Below, piece by piece: positions 34,401 through 42,844 of a DNA stretch of 64,000 nt. Source of the stretch: Candidatus Melainabacteria bacterium (GTDB taxonomy: Bacteria; Cyanobacteriota; Vampirovibrionia; Obscuribacterales; Obscuribacteraceae); contig RXJR01000016.1 in NCBI GenBank assembly GCA_003963305.1, positions 1 to 64,000 on the forward strand, in the 5' to 3' direction. The number at the start of each line of letters is the position of its first letter. Position 1 is the first letter of the stretch. Below the pieces are notes generated by a model. It was given only the letters and a program-made list of their open reading frames with translations. It was not told the origin of the DNA and did not search any database. The position numbers were made by a program, and so were the translations under genes.

Positions 34401-35416
34401 TTTATAAGAGCGCTGACGGAGGCGCCACATTCACGATATCCAGCGAAGACGAAGCTGCAAAAGACAATTTCGGCAAGCACTTTGTATACGAATATCGTGA
34501 TTGGAACGGCACGCCTAGCGACGATATCGAAGTAATATCCGGGCAGGTGAACGGTGACAACTTCATTTATGAAATCCCACAAGGAATAAAGGACGGCAGC
34601 GGAGCGATATTCTTTGAGCCACATGCCTCAGAACTGACAGTTACAGCGAAAATGCACGAGCTCGGCAATAAAGCTCAAGCTTACTTTAAATCAAAAGGCA
34701 AGTATCCAGATGGGAAAGATCTGGCAGCACTGGCGAAATCGGTCGACTACAAAAATCCATTTACGCAGACCGCTGATTCAATTTCAGCTGCGGGCATCGC
34801 CTGGCCTCCCAGCCTCGATGCGACCCAGCTCCTCATGAAGTCCAGTTTCGATACAGGCATGGAAAATGGTGACCTCTGGGAAGGCGAAGCCGCGCCAAAA
34901 CCAGGTCTCATATCTGCGGCATCAGCCAGTCAGAAACAACCAGACGCCAGCGTCTTCTACATTCATGGTCGTGACCGTGATGGAAAATTGATCACGCGAG
35001 CTGATGGCAAAGTTTACGTTCTCATTTACAAGAACGGCATCGACGTCACACCCGGTGCAGCCGACTTCAAAAATGAGAAACCAGGTCCTGGACCAGCGCC
35101 AATGCGTTTATCAAAGAAAGATGGCTCGATTACAGCTATTACCATTATCTTGAGCTACTTGCCTGTTGCCTTCTTCTTGATTCTTGCACTCGTCTTTCTG
35201 GCTATGTTGAACAAGGGAAGCGGGCGCATCGGAAGGTTCTCAGTGCCGACCTTTGGGGTGATGTGGTCACCGGTTATGGTGCTTCTGACAGGTCTGGCGA
35301 AATTTGTGCCGGCTCCCTATTCAATGATCTGTGTTGGACTTGCCGCTGTAGTTTTCGTTGGCGGGCTGGGGTGGCTGGCGTTTAACATCTTAAAAAACAA
35401 ACCTAAAAAGTCCTGA
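31478..35416 (+). CDS. Giant membrane protein with two 13-residue repeat arrays and TPRs
   Basis: 1312 residues, TTG start with GGGGGAAAA upstream. Residues 1-175: acidic, low complexity. About 175-311: ten VQYEE-type 13-residue repeats (VQYEEESVAQTEP consensus). About 440-573: nine repeats of TK[DG]FDK[SG]ALD[SA]IG, also 13 residues. About 690-840: two or three TPR units. Then a membrane helix near 932-954, a soluble domain of about 250 residues with a WPPSLDATQLL segment, and three membrane helices at the C-terminus (about 1220-1245, 1260-1280, 1285-1305). No enzyme motif. Likely a large scaffold with a long acidic cytoplasmic arm. Not recognised as a named family. Confidence 0.75.
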   Translation: MADDKVDEESAQTGGEDENEAPKKSFGILAARFLQKGKSSPGSITGEFEALVPPDQTPTPDPKVRNLNPVDDEYEEIREGSIHGMEVPLTESLYADIGLDDMSGFDEPEQSFDRSEEGSAPADVIYDIDAGEQPVISFGSGVADEHAHDIELAGGEADFGGYEESAQTDSSYTEPVQNQEEAVSQAEAVQYEEEAFAQTEPVQYEEEAVSEAEPVQYEEESVAQTEPVQYEEESVAQTEPVQYEEESVAQTEAVQYEEESVAQTEAVQYEEESVAQTEPVQYEEEAVSQAEPVQYEEEAVSEAEPVQYEEASHDESAFHESSDQGLAAADNTYHADQEASHSVTAETNEAENSAPSDNYAPTPAYDLSELDSIGISKETTFDKNVLDQIGSGDANNKVSAESETPPAVPEKKGLLGKFAGKKESTQKPLFGDGAKLESSEPATEKPYDPAALDSIGTKDFDKSALDSIGTKDFDKGALDAIGTKGFDKSALDSIGTKGFDKSALDSIGTKDFDKGALDAIGTKDFDKGALDSIGTKGFDKSALDSIGTKDFDKGALDAIGTKGFDKGALDSIGEAAPATPEGKDKAPKGGGLLGGKFGQKAKASGGDKLKVGGINPPSVDPNFDQKETGRFMVNQSELDALGASQSLTPEPAQDFSSAASALPPEMDLSASSAVSEEAPVDESAYEHTPVIGADEVGRLITDADNAYRLRQFRAAEPIFANVLDKLDKTGDDSDPLLPYCLDKMSDNLYQLKKYNEALQYLRRLLVLHTKISSEDRDMISTLYKIAQCCEALSLTSEADSMYKRAFRLGQQSLVPGDPLLAKVLEGYGTMLMRSEGAEPPAGSSEKSEEAPTKTPRSTEVQSALSAEEIAMLNSLGASSERSSTEPSPIILSGGPTGASEQSSGKSRSPLKQSDERADKVRATTGPVGGSTAGGVWVRLGIFLSVIVGLVLVTLNIKTDYTSHHVDHSKDFVKRVYKSADGGATFTISSEDEAAKDNFGKHFVYEYRDWNGTPSDDIEVISGQVNGDNFIYEIPQGIKDGSGAIFFEPHASELTVTAKMHELGNKAQAYFKSKGKYPDGKDLAALAKSVDYKNPFTQTADSISAAGIAWPPSLDATQLLMKSSFDTGMENGDLWEGEAAPKPGLISAASASQKQPDASVFYIHGRDRDGKLITRADGKVYVLIYKNGIDVTPGAADFKNEKPGPGPAPMRLSKKDGSITAITIILSYLPVAFFLILALVFLAMLNKGSGRIGRFSVPTFGVMWSPVMVLLTGLAKFVPAPYSMICVGLAAVVFVGGLGWLAFNILKNKPKKS
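32002..32410 (+). repeat. 39-bp tandem repeat array (VQYEE repeats)
   Basis: Ten copies of a 39-bp unit coding VQYEEESVAQTEP and close variants, plus one degenerate first copy (VQNQEEAVSQAEA). Copies are near-identical in DNA, with third-position and Pro/Ala differences, which implies recent expansion or ongoing recombination. Confidence 0.9.
32820..33196 (+). repeat. 39-bp tandem repeat array (FDK-ALD-IG repeats)
   Basis: Nine near-identical 39-bp units coding TK[DG]FDK[SG]ALD[SA]IG, preceded by a degenerate unit (YDPAALDSIG). A further diverged pair (YDLSELDSIG, FDKNVLDQIG) lies about 200 bases upstream. Confidence 0.9.
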
Positions 35417-35499
35417 AAGCGCTCAGCCCAGGTTCGTTTCAGAGTCGGGCACCGGCTGACAATGAGCTGACGTACTGCAAAAAAGCTAAAATCCCCAAA

Positions 35500-38400
35500 A
35501 TGGGACTCAGATATTGGAAAGTGGTTTCGATCTTTAAACGCAGAGAGCAGCTTGTAGCACTTGGGGCGGTTTTATCTCTTTTTTTGCCTGGACAAAATGG
35601 GAATTGTCTCTCAAGCATCAAAACTGACTATCGCCCGGAACTTGTCAGGCAGCCTTTATCGAACAGATGCATATACTTTTCTATCGCATATTCGCCGGAC
35701 AACCGGGTTATCGCTACGGGCGGCGAATCTGAAATTAGTTTGTGGGATCACAATTCCGGCAAACTAATACGCACTCTCAGCGGTATCAGACGCGAAGTTC
35801 TGGCACTGGCATTCAGTCCCGATGGCACAACACTGTTCGGTGCCAGTATGGACAATTCACTCCGCTTTTGGGACGTCGCTACAGGAAAGACCCTTCTCAG
35901 CTTGAGCGGACATCAAGGCAATTTTGTAGACTGGGCTGGCTTCAGTGCCGACGGAAAGCAACTTCTGATGGCGTTCTCAGTACAAAAAGCAAACGGCAAA
36001 AATCTAGACTGCGAATTCTTCAGTGCGTATGAACTGTGGGACGTTGAGCGCGGCAAGATGCTCAGACGCGTTGAAGTTCCCGTTAAACAAGTAGAATCGT
36101 TTGCGGTCAGCCAGAATTTGAAGGTGTTCGCCACTGGACGAAGTGACAGCATAAAAGTCTACGACATTCAGGCCGGAAGCGAATTGCGACAAATAGCAAT
36201 TCCCTCCGGAACGGAAGTATCGGCAATTGCCCTGGATGCAGAGGGGAAAAGACTGGCTTGCGGAACAGAGCAGGGAGCGATCAACATTCTTGATTGTCGA
36301 TCAGGCAAGACCATCAAAACGTTTGACGCACATTGTGGAGCCCTGAGAGCGATAAAATTTTCGCCCGACGGCAAATTAGTAGCCGGGAGCGGAGCCGACA
36401 AAACAGTAAGGCTGTGGACAGCTGCTGATGGCAAACTCATAGCGATCGTCGACCATGAGATTTCAAATGCAAATCCGCTCATTGCATTCAGTCCGGACGG
36501 ACGCTACCTTGCTAATCAGAAACAGCGCTACACAATCCGGACAGATACGGACAAGCAACATCCGACCAAAATTTGGAGCGACTGCATAAATCTCTTTGAC
36601 CTCCAGAGAGGCAAAAACTTCGGACAATTAAGCGGGCAAGATAGTTCAATCAAATCTGTTGCTTTCTCAAACGATGGCAAATATCTCGTCACAGAAGGCG
36701 AGAATGCACGCCTGAGACTTTGGAATCTAGCCGATACAGAACGACCATACACTTCTCAGTCCGCTGACAAGACGGACACTAAAAGAGACATTAATGCTGC
36801 AACGTCAGCTACAAGTCACGACGGTAAGACTGTTGCCGTGGCATCCGGGGCATATTTGACTCTTTCTAAAAGTGGTTCCCACGATCAAGATCTGCGTATT
36901 AAAGTCTACAAGCATGAGAAATCGTTGCAATCCTACGCTGACCTTGTTCGGGCCTATGAAGAGAGTGGGTCACTTGAAAAACCGGAGATCACTTCTGTTG
37001 TCTTCTCCAATGATGACGCCCAGGTTGCCACAGTCGACAACGATCGAGTAGATTTCTGGCGCGTTGCCGACGGTAAATATCTGTCCTCTCTGCCCGGTAA
37101 TTCCGTAAGTTTCAGTAAGGACGGCAAGATAATTGCCCTGGCAGACCACGACATCGTCACTTTGCGCAACGCTGGCGATCACAAGCTGATTGCAACAATT
37201 GCAACTTCAGGAGACGATGACTGGTCAATCGTCGCAGCGAATGGCAATTTTGACGCCAGTAATCTCGACAACATTGCCGCCGTGGCCTGGGTAGTGCCCG
37301 ACCAACCAACAAGAGGGTTACCGGTAGAAATTTTCTTTCGCCAATACTATACGCCCGGGCTGTTGAGCCGCATTTTTTCGTCCGAAGGTTTGCCGCCGGT
37401 TCCTCAAATGTCTGAGTTAAATCGTGTTCAACCGCGAGTAAAAATCATCAGCGTGAAACCGCACGGTTCGACAAAAGACCAGGTCGATGTAAGCGTAGTC
37501 TGCGAAAGCATCAATGAGCATTTCGATAATACCAAGTATAGTCGCAGCGGTGTCTTCGATCTGAGACTATTTCGAGATGGGCAACTAGTAGGTTCTCTGC
37601 CAGATCGGAACACATTCACCGCAGGTGATAGCACGGATCTCTGCGCAACAAAGGAAAAATTTGAAAGAACCTTTGTCGTGCGTTTACCTCATAACCAGAA
37701 AAAGAGTTATCAGTTCACTGCTTATGCATTCAACTCCGACAAAGTGAAGAGCGCCACAGACAGCTATAACTATGCCCTATCGACACCACTGGCTGAACGT
37801 AAGGGAAACGCGTATGTGATCGCATTTGGTGTGAACCAGTTTGAGGATCCGGAATGGAATTTGGAATGGGCCGTAGCCGACGCAAAAGCGTTTGACTCGG
37901 ACCTGGTACCGGCGCTGAGGAAAACTGGTCAGTACAGTAAAGTCGTGTCGATTCAGCTGACTTCCGACAATCATACTCGTGATTCGAACACGCTACTTGC
38001 GAATAAACAATCATTTTTGGACACACTCTCAGTGCTGTCTGGACAAAAGGCAAGCAATACTAGAACCGAGACGCTACTTAGGAATCTAGGCGTTAAACTC
38101 GTTCAACCAGAAGACACAGTATTGATAGCATTCTCTACGCACGGTGCTGTCGATAAAAGCTCAGGTATGTTCTACCTGTTTCCGTGTGATATTGGGAAAA
38201 GACAAAGTTCCGGGCTCACACCAGACCTGATCAAACATGCCATCAGTACAAGTGAGTTGGAAGATGCCGTAAAGAACATTGATGCAAGCAACATCACTAT
38301 GATCATTGATTCATGCCACTCGGGAGCGGCTAGCGGCAAAGACGCGCGAGGCGGGCCAATGGATAATCCAGGATTGGCCCAACTGGCCTATTACAAGAAG

Positions 38401-38745
38401 ATGCGCATACTTGCTGCAAGTACTGCTGCCACCGGTGCTCAAGAAAATAGTGTCATCGGTCACGGCTTCCTTACTTACGCGCTCATTAAGGAAGGGTTGG
38501 CAAATGATGGTCGATCAGATTGTCTGATTAAGGATGGAAAAGTCTCAATGGAAGAACTGTTGCATTTCGCACAGCAAGAAGTGCCAAAGTTGGATCAGTT
38601 GAGTTGGCAAGGGAAACTAGATCAGGTTAAACCGCGAGACATCCATTTCGATCAACCTACGCAGCCCCAGGCTCACCAATCACCTGTTCTTTTCGATTTT
38701 GCAAATGACTCAGACGACCAGATCGTTCTAGATTTGAAAAAGTAG
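35500..38745 (+). CDS. WD40 beta-propeller protein with C-terminal caspase-like (C14) domain
   Basis: 1081 residues. A signal-like hydrophobic stretch at 20-37 follows a basic start. Residues about 60-560 hold many WD40 blades (for example VLALAFSPDGTTLFGASMDN, LRAIKFSPDGKLVAGSGADK, VRLWTAADG). Residues about 640-770 form a beta-rich linker. About 780-1050 is a caspase/metacaspase fold: NAYVIAFGVNQFEDPEWNLE, catalytic His in AFSTHGAVD (about 880) and catalytic Cys in IIDSCHSGA (about 938). Both catalytic residues are present, so it is likely an active Arg/Lys-specific orthocaspase-type protease. Whether it is exported is unclear. Confidence 0.88.
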   Translation: MGLRYWKVVSIFKRREQLVALGAVLSLFLPGQNGNCLSSIKTDYRPELVRQPLSNRCIYFSIAYSPDNRVIATGGESEISLWDHNSGKLIRTLSGIRREVLALAFSPDGTTLFGASMDNSLRFWDVATGKTLLSLSGHQGNFVDWAGFSADGKQLLMAFSVQKANGKNLDCEFFSAYELWDVERGKMLRRVEVPVKQVESFAVSQNLKVFATGRSDSIKVYDIQAGSELRQIAIPSGTEVSAIALDAEGKRLACGTEQGAINILDCRSGKTIKTFDAHCGALRAIKFSPDGKLVAGSGADKTVRLWTAADGKLIAIVDHEISNANPLIAFSPDGRYLANQKQRYTIRTDTDKQHPTKIWSDCINLFDLQRGKNFGQLSGQDSSIKSVAFSNDGKYLVTEGENARLRLWNLADTERPYTSQSADKTDTKRDINAATSATSHDGKTVAVASGAYLTLSKSGSHDQDLRIKVYKHEKSLQSYADLVRAYEESGSLEKPEITSVVFSNDDAQVATVDNDRVDFWRVADGKYLSSLPGNSVSFSKDGKIIALADHDIVTLRNAGDHKLIATIATSGDDDWSIVAANGNFDASNLDNIAAVAWVVPDQPTRGLPVEIFFRQYYTPGLLSRIFSSEGLPPVPQMSELNRVQPRVKIISVKPHGSTKDQVDVSVVCESINEHFDNTKYSRSGVFDLRLFRDGQLVGSLPDRNTFTAGDSTDLCATKEKFERTFVVRLPHNQKKSYQFTAYAFNSDKVKSATDSYNYALSTPLAERKGNAYVIAFGVNQFEDPEWNLEWAVADAKAFDSDLVPALRKTGQYSKVVSIQLTSDNHTRDSNTLLANKQSFLDTLSVLSGQKASNTRTETLLRNLGVKLVQPEDTVLIAFSTHGAVDKSSGMFYLFPCDIGKRQSSGLTPDLIKHAISTSELEDAVKNIDASNITMIIDSCHSGAASGKDARGGPMDNPGLAQLAYYKKMRILAASTAATGAQENSVIGHGFLTYALIKEGLANDGRSDCLIKDGKVSMEELLHFAQQEVPKLDQLSWQGKLDQVKPRDIHFDQPTQPQAHQSPVLFDFANDSDDQIVLDLKK

Positions 38746-38978
38746 CCAGCTGACGAAGCGCCGGATAAACAATCGGCTACGAGGTTCAAGCACTCTTGAC
38801 AGCCCGGAGCCTGCCACTTTGGCTGTAGAATCTCTGCATTGCGGATTGTGTCGAAATGAAAATTTCGCCAGGAACTTTCGAGAAATCGGCTCCGTCAAGG
38901 GACGCTCGTCCGCGAGTACTTACGAGTGGGATCGATTCGATCGCCAGCGGATCATTTGTTTATCGGAGGAGATTTTCC

Positions 38979-39764
38979 ATGCATTACAGGACATACAAAA
39001 CACCGGCAGTGGTCGCGGCGATGCTGACAGCTTTCGGTCTGGTGGCACCAGCAAACGCTCAAACCACAACCACACAAACGACTACCACTGAAATCACAGT
39101 GGGCGGAGCCCCTGCAACTGTTGTCGCAACACCTGCAGGCGTGACGACAACGACAACTACCGTCGCCCCGATCCCCATTACCGGCACCACCGGCAGCACT
39201 GTTTATTTCCGCACTGCCAAGCCGGAAGTGCTTTTGATGACAATCACAGCACGACGAAGAGATCTCGATAAGATGATCGACGCAGCTCATTCGAAAGGCA
39301 AAATCACCGAAAAAGAAGCGAAAGCAATGAAGTCTGAGCTCAAACGAATTGAGCGGGAAACCGGCAGTAACACAATCTCATACGAACGAGCTGTGGCATT
39401 TGCTCGTGACCTCGACTTTATCGGAACGAGGATGGGTGGTGTAGTGGTCGAGGGAGTTCCTCTTTATCAACCAATTATTGCCGGCTCTCATTTCACTGTT
39501 GTCAATGGACAAATCTACGTTCTGGATGATCTGTCGGTACGTCGCGTAGACCTGGAGGCAAGAATCATCAAAGATTACCTCGAAGGTAGATTGAGCGATG
39601 ATCGCGCCTCCAAGTTGCGCGCCGAACTAGATGCTATCGGCGCTACACAAGCCATCTATTCGGCAACAGGGGAGCTTGATCCTGTTTCCAGCCGCAAATT
39701 CTACAAAGAGATGGACAAAGTAGCCTCTGAATTAGAAAAGTACGCAGGAAAAGACAACAACTGA
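38979..39764 (+). CDS. Exported helical repeat protein of unknown function
   Basis: 261 residues from ATG 38979, fixed by a GGAGGAG site 8 bases upstream; the longer frame from 38856 lacks one. Signal peptide 1-28 (cleavage after ANA), then a Thr-rich linker of about 40 residues (TTTTQTTTTEITVGG). Two copies of a helical motif follow: DLDKMIDAAHSKGKITEKEA (about 90) and DLEARIIKDYLEGRLSDDRA (about 190), each a helix, a Gly turn, a [TS]xxEA/DRA start and another helix, reminiscent of EF-hand-like pairs without calcium loops. Secreted or periplasmic. It ends before a strong terminator. Confidence 0.7.
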   Translation: MHYRTYKTPAVVAAMLTAFGLVAPANAQTTTTQTTTTEITVGGAPATVVATPAGVTTTTTTVAPIPITGTTGSTVYFRTAKPEVLLMTITARRRDLDKMIDAAHSKGKITEKEAKAMKSELKRIERETGSNTISYERAVAFARDLDFIGTRMGGVVVEGVPLYQPIIAGSHFTVVNGQIYVLDDLSVRRVDLEARIIKDYLEGRLSDDRASKLRAELDAIGATQAIYSATGELDPVSSRKFYKEMDKVASELEKYAGKDNN

Positions 39765-39783
39765 TTTGTTTTCCACTTTTCGA

Positions 39784-39818
39784 CGCAGTTCCAGTTATGG
39801 CTGGAACTGCGTTTTTTT
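39784..39818 (+). terminator. Rho-independent terminator
   Basis: Perfect 11-bp stem CGCAGTTCCAG (39784-39794) with CTGGAACTGCG (39801-39811), TTATGG loop, followed by seven T (39812-39818). It closes the exported helical protein gene. Confidence 0.92.
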
Positions 39819-39882
39819 CTGCACATTTTTCGACAGCTGGTGTGCAACAATATGAGCCGGCATCTGTGTCTTGGTTTGTTTT

Positions 39883-40596
39883 ATGGTGCAAACGACCTTC
39901 ACTGAATCAGAAATACTGGGGCAGCTCGACGATTGCGCTTTAAATTTCGACTTTCCCATGCTGGATAACGGCTATATAGCGCCTGCTGACGTGAAATTGC
40001 ATGCTTTTGCTGATGAGCTGCGCTGGGCAATTATTATCGAAGACCTGGGATATCACACTCGTACTGGCGATCACGATGGAATGACTGACTGCATTAGTTA
40101 CTATGGAAACTGCCTGACGCGCAAGCCAGGCAGTGCCAATGAAGACTTTCTGGTAGTTACCGGTGACGGACCAGACGGAAAAACTTTTGAAGACGAGACA
40201 AACTGGTATCTTCGCAAGCCGATTGGTCAGATCACCATTCGCGATGAACTTGTCAGTTATGACTGTACCCGAGAAAAGCTCGAACAACTTGCAATTCCGC
40301 TGCAAGACACCCAGGCAAGTGGCACCCAGCTGTTGCGGAGTCTCGTGCCTCGCTACCGAAATCTTTTTTTTGCAACTGAGCGCGAGTTGAGAAGACGCAT
40401 CCCTTTTGATCTACCCTGTCTGTTGTCTCTCAGCGAATGGCATCATCCTGATCTTGCCGGTGACGAATTGCCCAGCGTCAATGAGACATTTCAACAAATT
40501 GCAAGAGTTCTCCACAATCTTGACAGTGCTTTGTACGCACCATCTCTGCCACCAAATACGCACTGGTCAAACTGGCCGGAGGGCGGCAATCTTTAG
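39883..40596 (+). CDS. DUF7003-like protein of unknown function
   Basis: 237 residues from ATG 39883 (TTG 39871 also possible). The N-terminus ILGQLDDCALNFDFPMLDNG, followed by LRWAIIIEDLGYHTRTGDHD and WYLRKP, resembles what I recall of the DUF7003 family, whose function is unknown. Rich in acidic and aromatic residues; no signal peptide. It sits 18 bases before the tex gene on the same strand and after a terminator, so the two could be one transcript. Single-domain cytoplasmic protein; the family call needs a profile search. Confidence 0.6.
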   Translation: MVQTTFTESEILGQLDDCALNFDFPMLDNGYIAPADVKLHAFADELRWAIIIEDLGYHTRTGDHDGMTDCISYYGNCLTRKPGSANEDFLVVTGDGPDGKTFEDETNWYLRKPIGQITIRDELVSYDCTREKLEQLAIPLQDTQASGTQLLRSLVPRYRNLFFATERELRRRIPFDLPCLLSLSEWHHPDLAGDELPSVNETFQQIARVLHNLDSALYAPSLPPNTHWSNWPEGGNL

Positions 40597-40614
40597 CGCG
40601 ACCAAACCCAGACA

Positions 40615-42807
40615 GTGAACGATTCTAAAAGGAACCAGACTTTGCTAACCATAACCGACAACATTTCAATAGTTGCAGATGAATTAAAACTGACTGCCAG
40701 GCAAGTGCAAGCCACAGCCGATTTGCTCAACGAAGGCGGCACCGTGCCTTTCATCGCCAGATACCGCAAGGAAGCGACAAATTCACTAGACGAAGTGCAG
40801 GTCCTTGCGATTCGCGATCGACTGGCTCAGTTAGCTGATCTGGACAAGCGCCGCGATGCCATTTTGAAGTCGCTCGAAGAACGCTCTCTCCTCACCGAAG
40901 AGCTGAAAAAGTCTGTAGCCGCGGCGAAGAACATGGTGGAGTTGGAAGACATCTATCTTCCATTCCGCCCCAAACGGCGCACAAAAGCAATGGCAGCGAA
41001 AGAGAAAGGACTGGAACCACTGGCGCAGCAAATTTTCGATTGCGTGCTCGACAATCCCAAGAAAACGGCGGAAGGCTTTATTAGTGATGAGAAAGGCGTC
41101 GCCAGCAGCGACGAGGCGCTCAGCGGTGCAAGAGATATCATCGCCGAATGGATCAACGAGAATCAACAAGTACGAAATCAAGCGCGCCACTATTGGACAC
41201 GCAAAAGCGACATAAAATCGGTCGTAGTAGCCGGCAAGGAGGCTGATGCAGCCAAATTCAAGGACTATTTCGATTGGTCTGAACCACTTGAATCAGCGCC
41301 TTCCCATCGGGTGCTGGCTCTGTTCCGAGGCGAGAACGAAGGACTTCTGAAAGTAGAAGTAGGGCCCTATGCAGATGACTTGATCAAACAATTGGAGAAC
41401 CTGCTGATCAAGCGTCGTAATCAATGCGCAGAACAGATCAAACTGGCCCTTGCCGATTGTTATAAACGACTACTGGCACCATCTATGGAGACAGAGATAC
41501 GTCAGCTCTTCAAAACCAGGGCAGACGCAGAAGCAATCAAAGTATTTTCCGACAACATCAAGCAACTTTTGATGGCACCACCGCTCGGGCAGATAGCGAC
41601 TCTGGCTATAGACCCGGGTTTCCGCACCGGGTGCAAGCTGGCAGTTCTCGATGCTCAGGGCAAGCTCCTGAAACACGATGTGATCTATTTGCACGAAGCG
41701 GAAAAAGACCCCGTCAATTCAGCAGCAGCAAAAAAGATTTTCGACATCTGCACCAAATTTAGTATTGGCGCCATAGCAATCGGAAACGGCACGGCCGGGC
41801 GAGAGACCGAAACATTCGTCAAGAAGCTTGCTCTCAAGAAAAGTGATGGCAGCAAGATCACCATCGTCATGGTAAATGAAAGCGGAGCCTCTATTTATTC
41901 GGCATCGGAGGTAGCCCGTCAGGAGTTTCCAGACCTCGATCTTACTGTCAGAGGAGCTGTGTCGATTGGTCGTCGACTAATGGACCCGCTTGCAGAACTG
42001 GTAAAGATTGAGCCAAAGTCGATCGGTGTCGGGCAGTATCAGCACGACGTCGATCAGGCGGCCCTGCAGCACAGCCTGGATGATGCCGTAACAAGTTGCG
42101 TCAACAACGTCGGAGTAGAACTGAATACGGCGAGCAAACAGCTTCTTACTTATGTCTCCGGGCTCGGACCACAACTAGCGGGAAATATCGTCAAGCATCG
42201 AGAAGAAAACGGCGCCTTCAAGAGTCGCAGCGAACTTAAAAAGGTGCCACGACTGGGTGCCAAAGCATTTGAACAAGCGGCCGGTTTTCTTCGTATTCAT
42301 GAAGGCAAGAATCCTCTGGATGCCAGCGCTGTTCATCCTGAGAGCTACACCGTAGTCGATGCCATGTCGGCAGATCTTGGATGCAAAGTAGCAGAATTGC
42401 TGCAGAAAGAAGACCTTCGCAAGAGAATCGACATAAACAAGTATGTTACCGACAAGGTTGGGCTGCCGACGCTCAAAGACATCATGTCCGAACTGGCTAA
42501 ACCAGGAAGAGATCCCAGAGATAAGTTCGAGCAGGTGGAGTTTGCCGAGGGCATCAATACCATCAACGACTTGAAGCCTGGCATGACCATGGACGGCGTT
42601 GTCACAAACGTCACCGCTTTTGGTGCATTTGTCGACATCGGCGTGCATCAGGACGGACTGGTACACATCAGCGAATTAGCTGACAAATTTGTAAAGGTGC
42701 CTGCTGATGTAGTAAAAGTTCAACAGAAGGTGAAAGTGAAGGTACTCAGTGTTGACGCAGAACGGAAAAGAATTTCTTTGAGCATGAAAAATCTCAACTC
42801 AAAGTAA
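40615..42807 (+). CDS. tex: Tex-family RNA-binding transcription accessory protein
   Basis: 730 residues, GTG start. Order of domains matches Tex: N-terminal helical domain with LNEGGTVPFIARYRKEATNSL, YqgF-like RNase H fold (IATLAIDPGFRTGCKLAVLD), helix-hairpin-helix DNA-binding pair (LTYVSGLGPQLAGNIVKHRE, FKSRSELKKVPRLGAKAFEQ), and a C-terminal S1 domain (GMTMDGVVTNVTAFGAFVDI, ISLSMKNL). In other bacteria it is a nucleic acid-binding protein affecting transcription of toxin and stress genes. Length is usual. The catalytic acids of active resolvases are not complete in the family. Confidence 0.95.
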   Translation: MNDSKRNQTLLTITDNISIVADELKLTARQVQATADLLNEGGTVPFIARYRKEATNSLDEVQVLAIRDRLAQLADLDKRRDAILKSLEERSLLTEELKKSVAAAKNMVELEDIYLPFRPKRRTKAMAAKEKGLEPLAQQIFDCVLDNPKKTAEGFISDEKGVASSDEALSGARDIIAEWINENQQVRNQARHYWTRKSDIKSVVVAGKEADAAKFKDYFDWSEPLESAPSHRVLALFRGENEGLLKVEVGPYADDLIKQLENLLIKRRNQCAEQIKLALADCYKRLLAPSMETEIRQLFKTRADAEAIKVFSDNIKQLLMAPPLGQIATLAIDPGFRTGCKLAVLDAQGKLLKHDVIYLHEAEKDPVNSAAAKKIFDICTKFSIGAIAIGNGTAGRETETFVKKLALKKSDGSKITIVMVNESGASIYSASEVARQEFPDLDLTVRGAVSIGRRLMDPLAELVKIEPKSIGVGQYQHDVDQAALQHSLDDAVTSCVNNVGVELNTASKQLLTYVSGLGPQLAGNIVKHREENGAFKSRSELKKVPRLGAKAFEQAAGFLRIHEGKNPLDASAVHPESYTVVDAMSADLGCKVAELLQKEDLRKRIDINKYVTDKVGLPTLKDIMSELAKPGRDPRDKFEQVEFAEGINTINDLKPGMTMDGVVTNVTAFGAFVDIGVHQDGLVHISELADKFVKVPADVVKVQQKVKVKVLSVDAERKRISLSMKNLNSK

Positions 42808-42844
42808 CCAGAGATCTTGGCAAGGGACGACCGGGAGTAACGCG

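Noticed and set aside
38798-38834. TTGACA and TAGAAT as promoter of the exported helical protein gene
   Set aside because: The spacer is about 24 bases, too long for a sigma-70 promoter.
38856-38978. In-frame extension of the exported helical protein
   Set aside because: GGAGGAG before ATG 38979 and the signal peptide fix the start.
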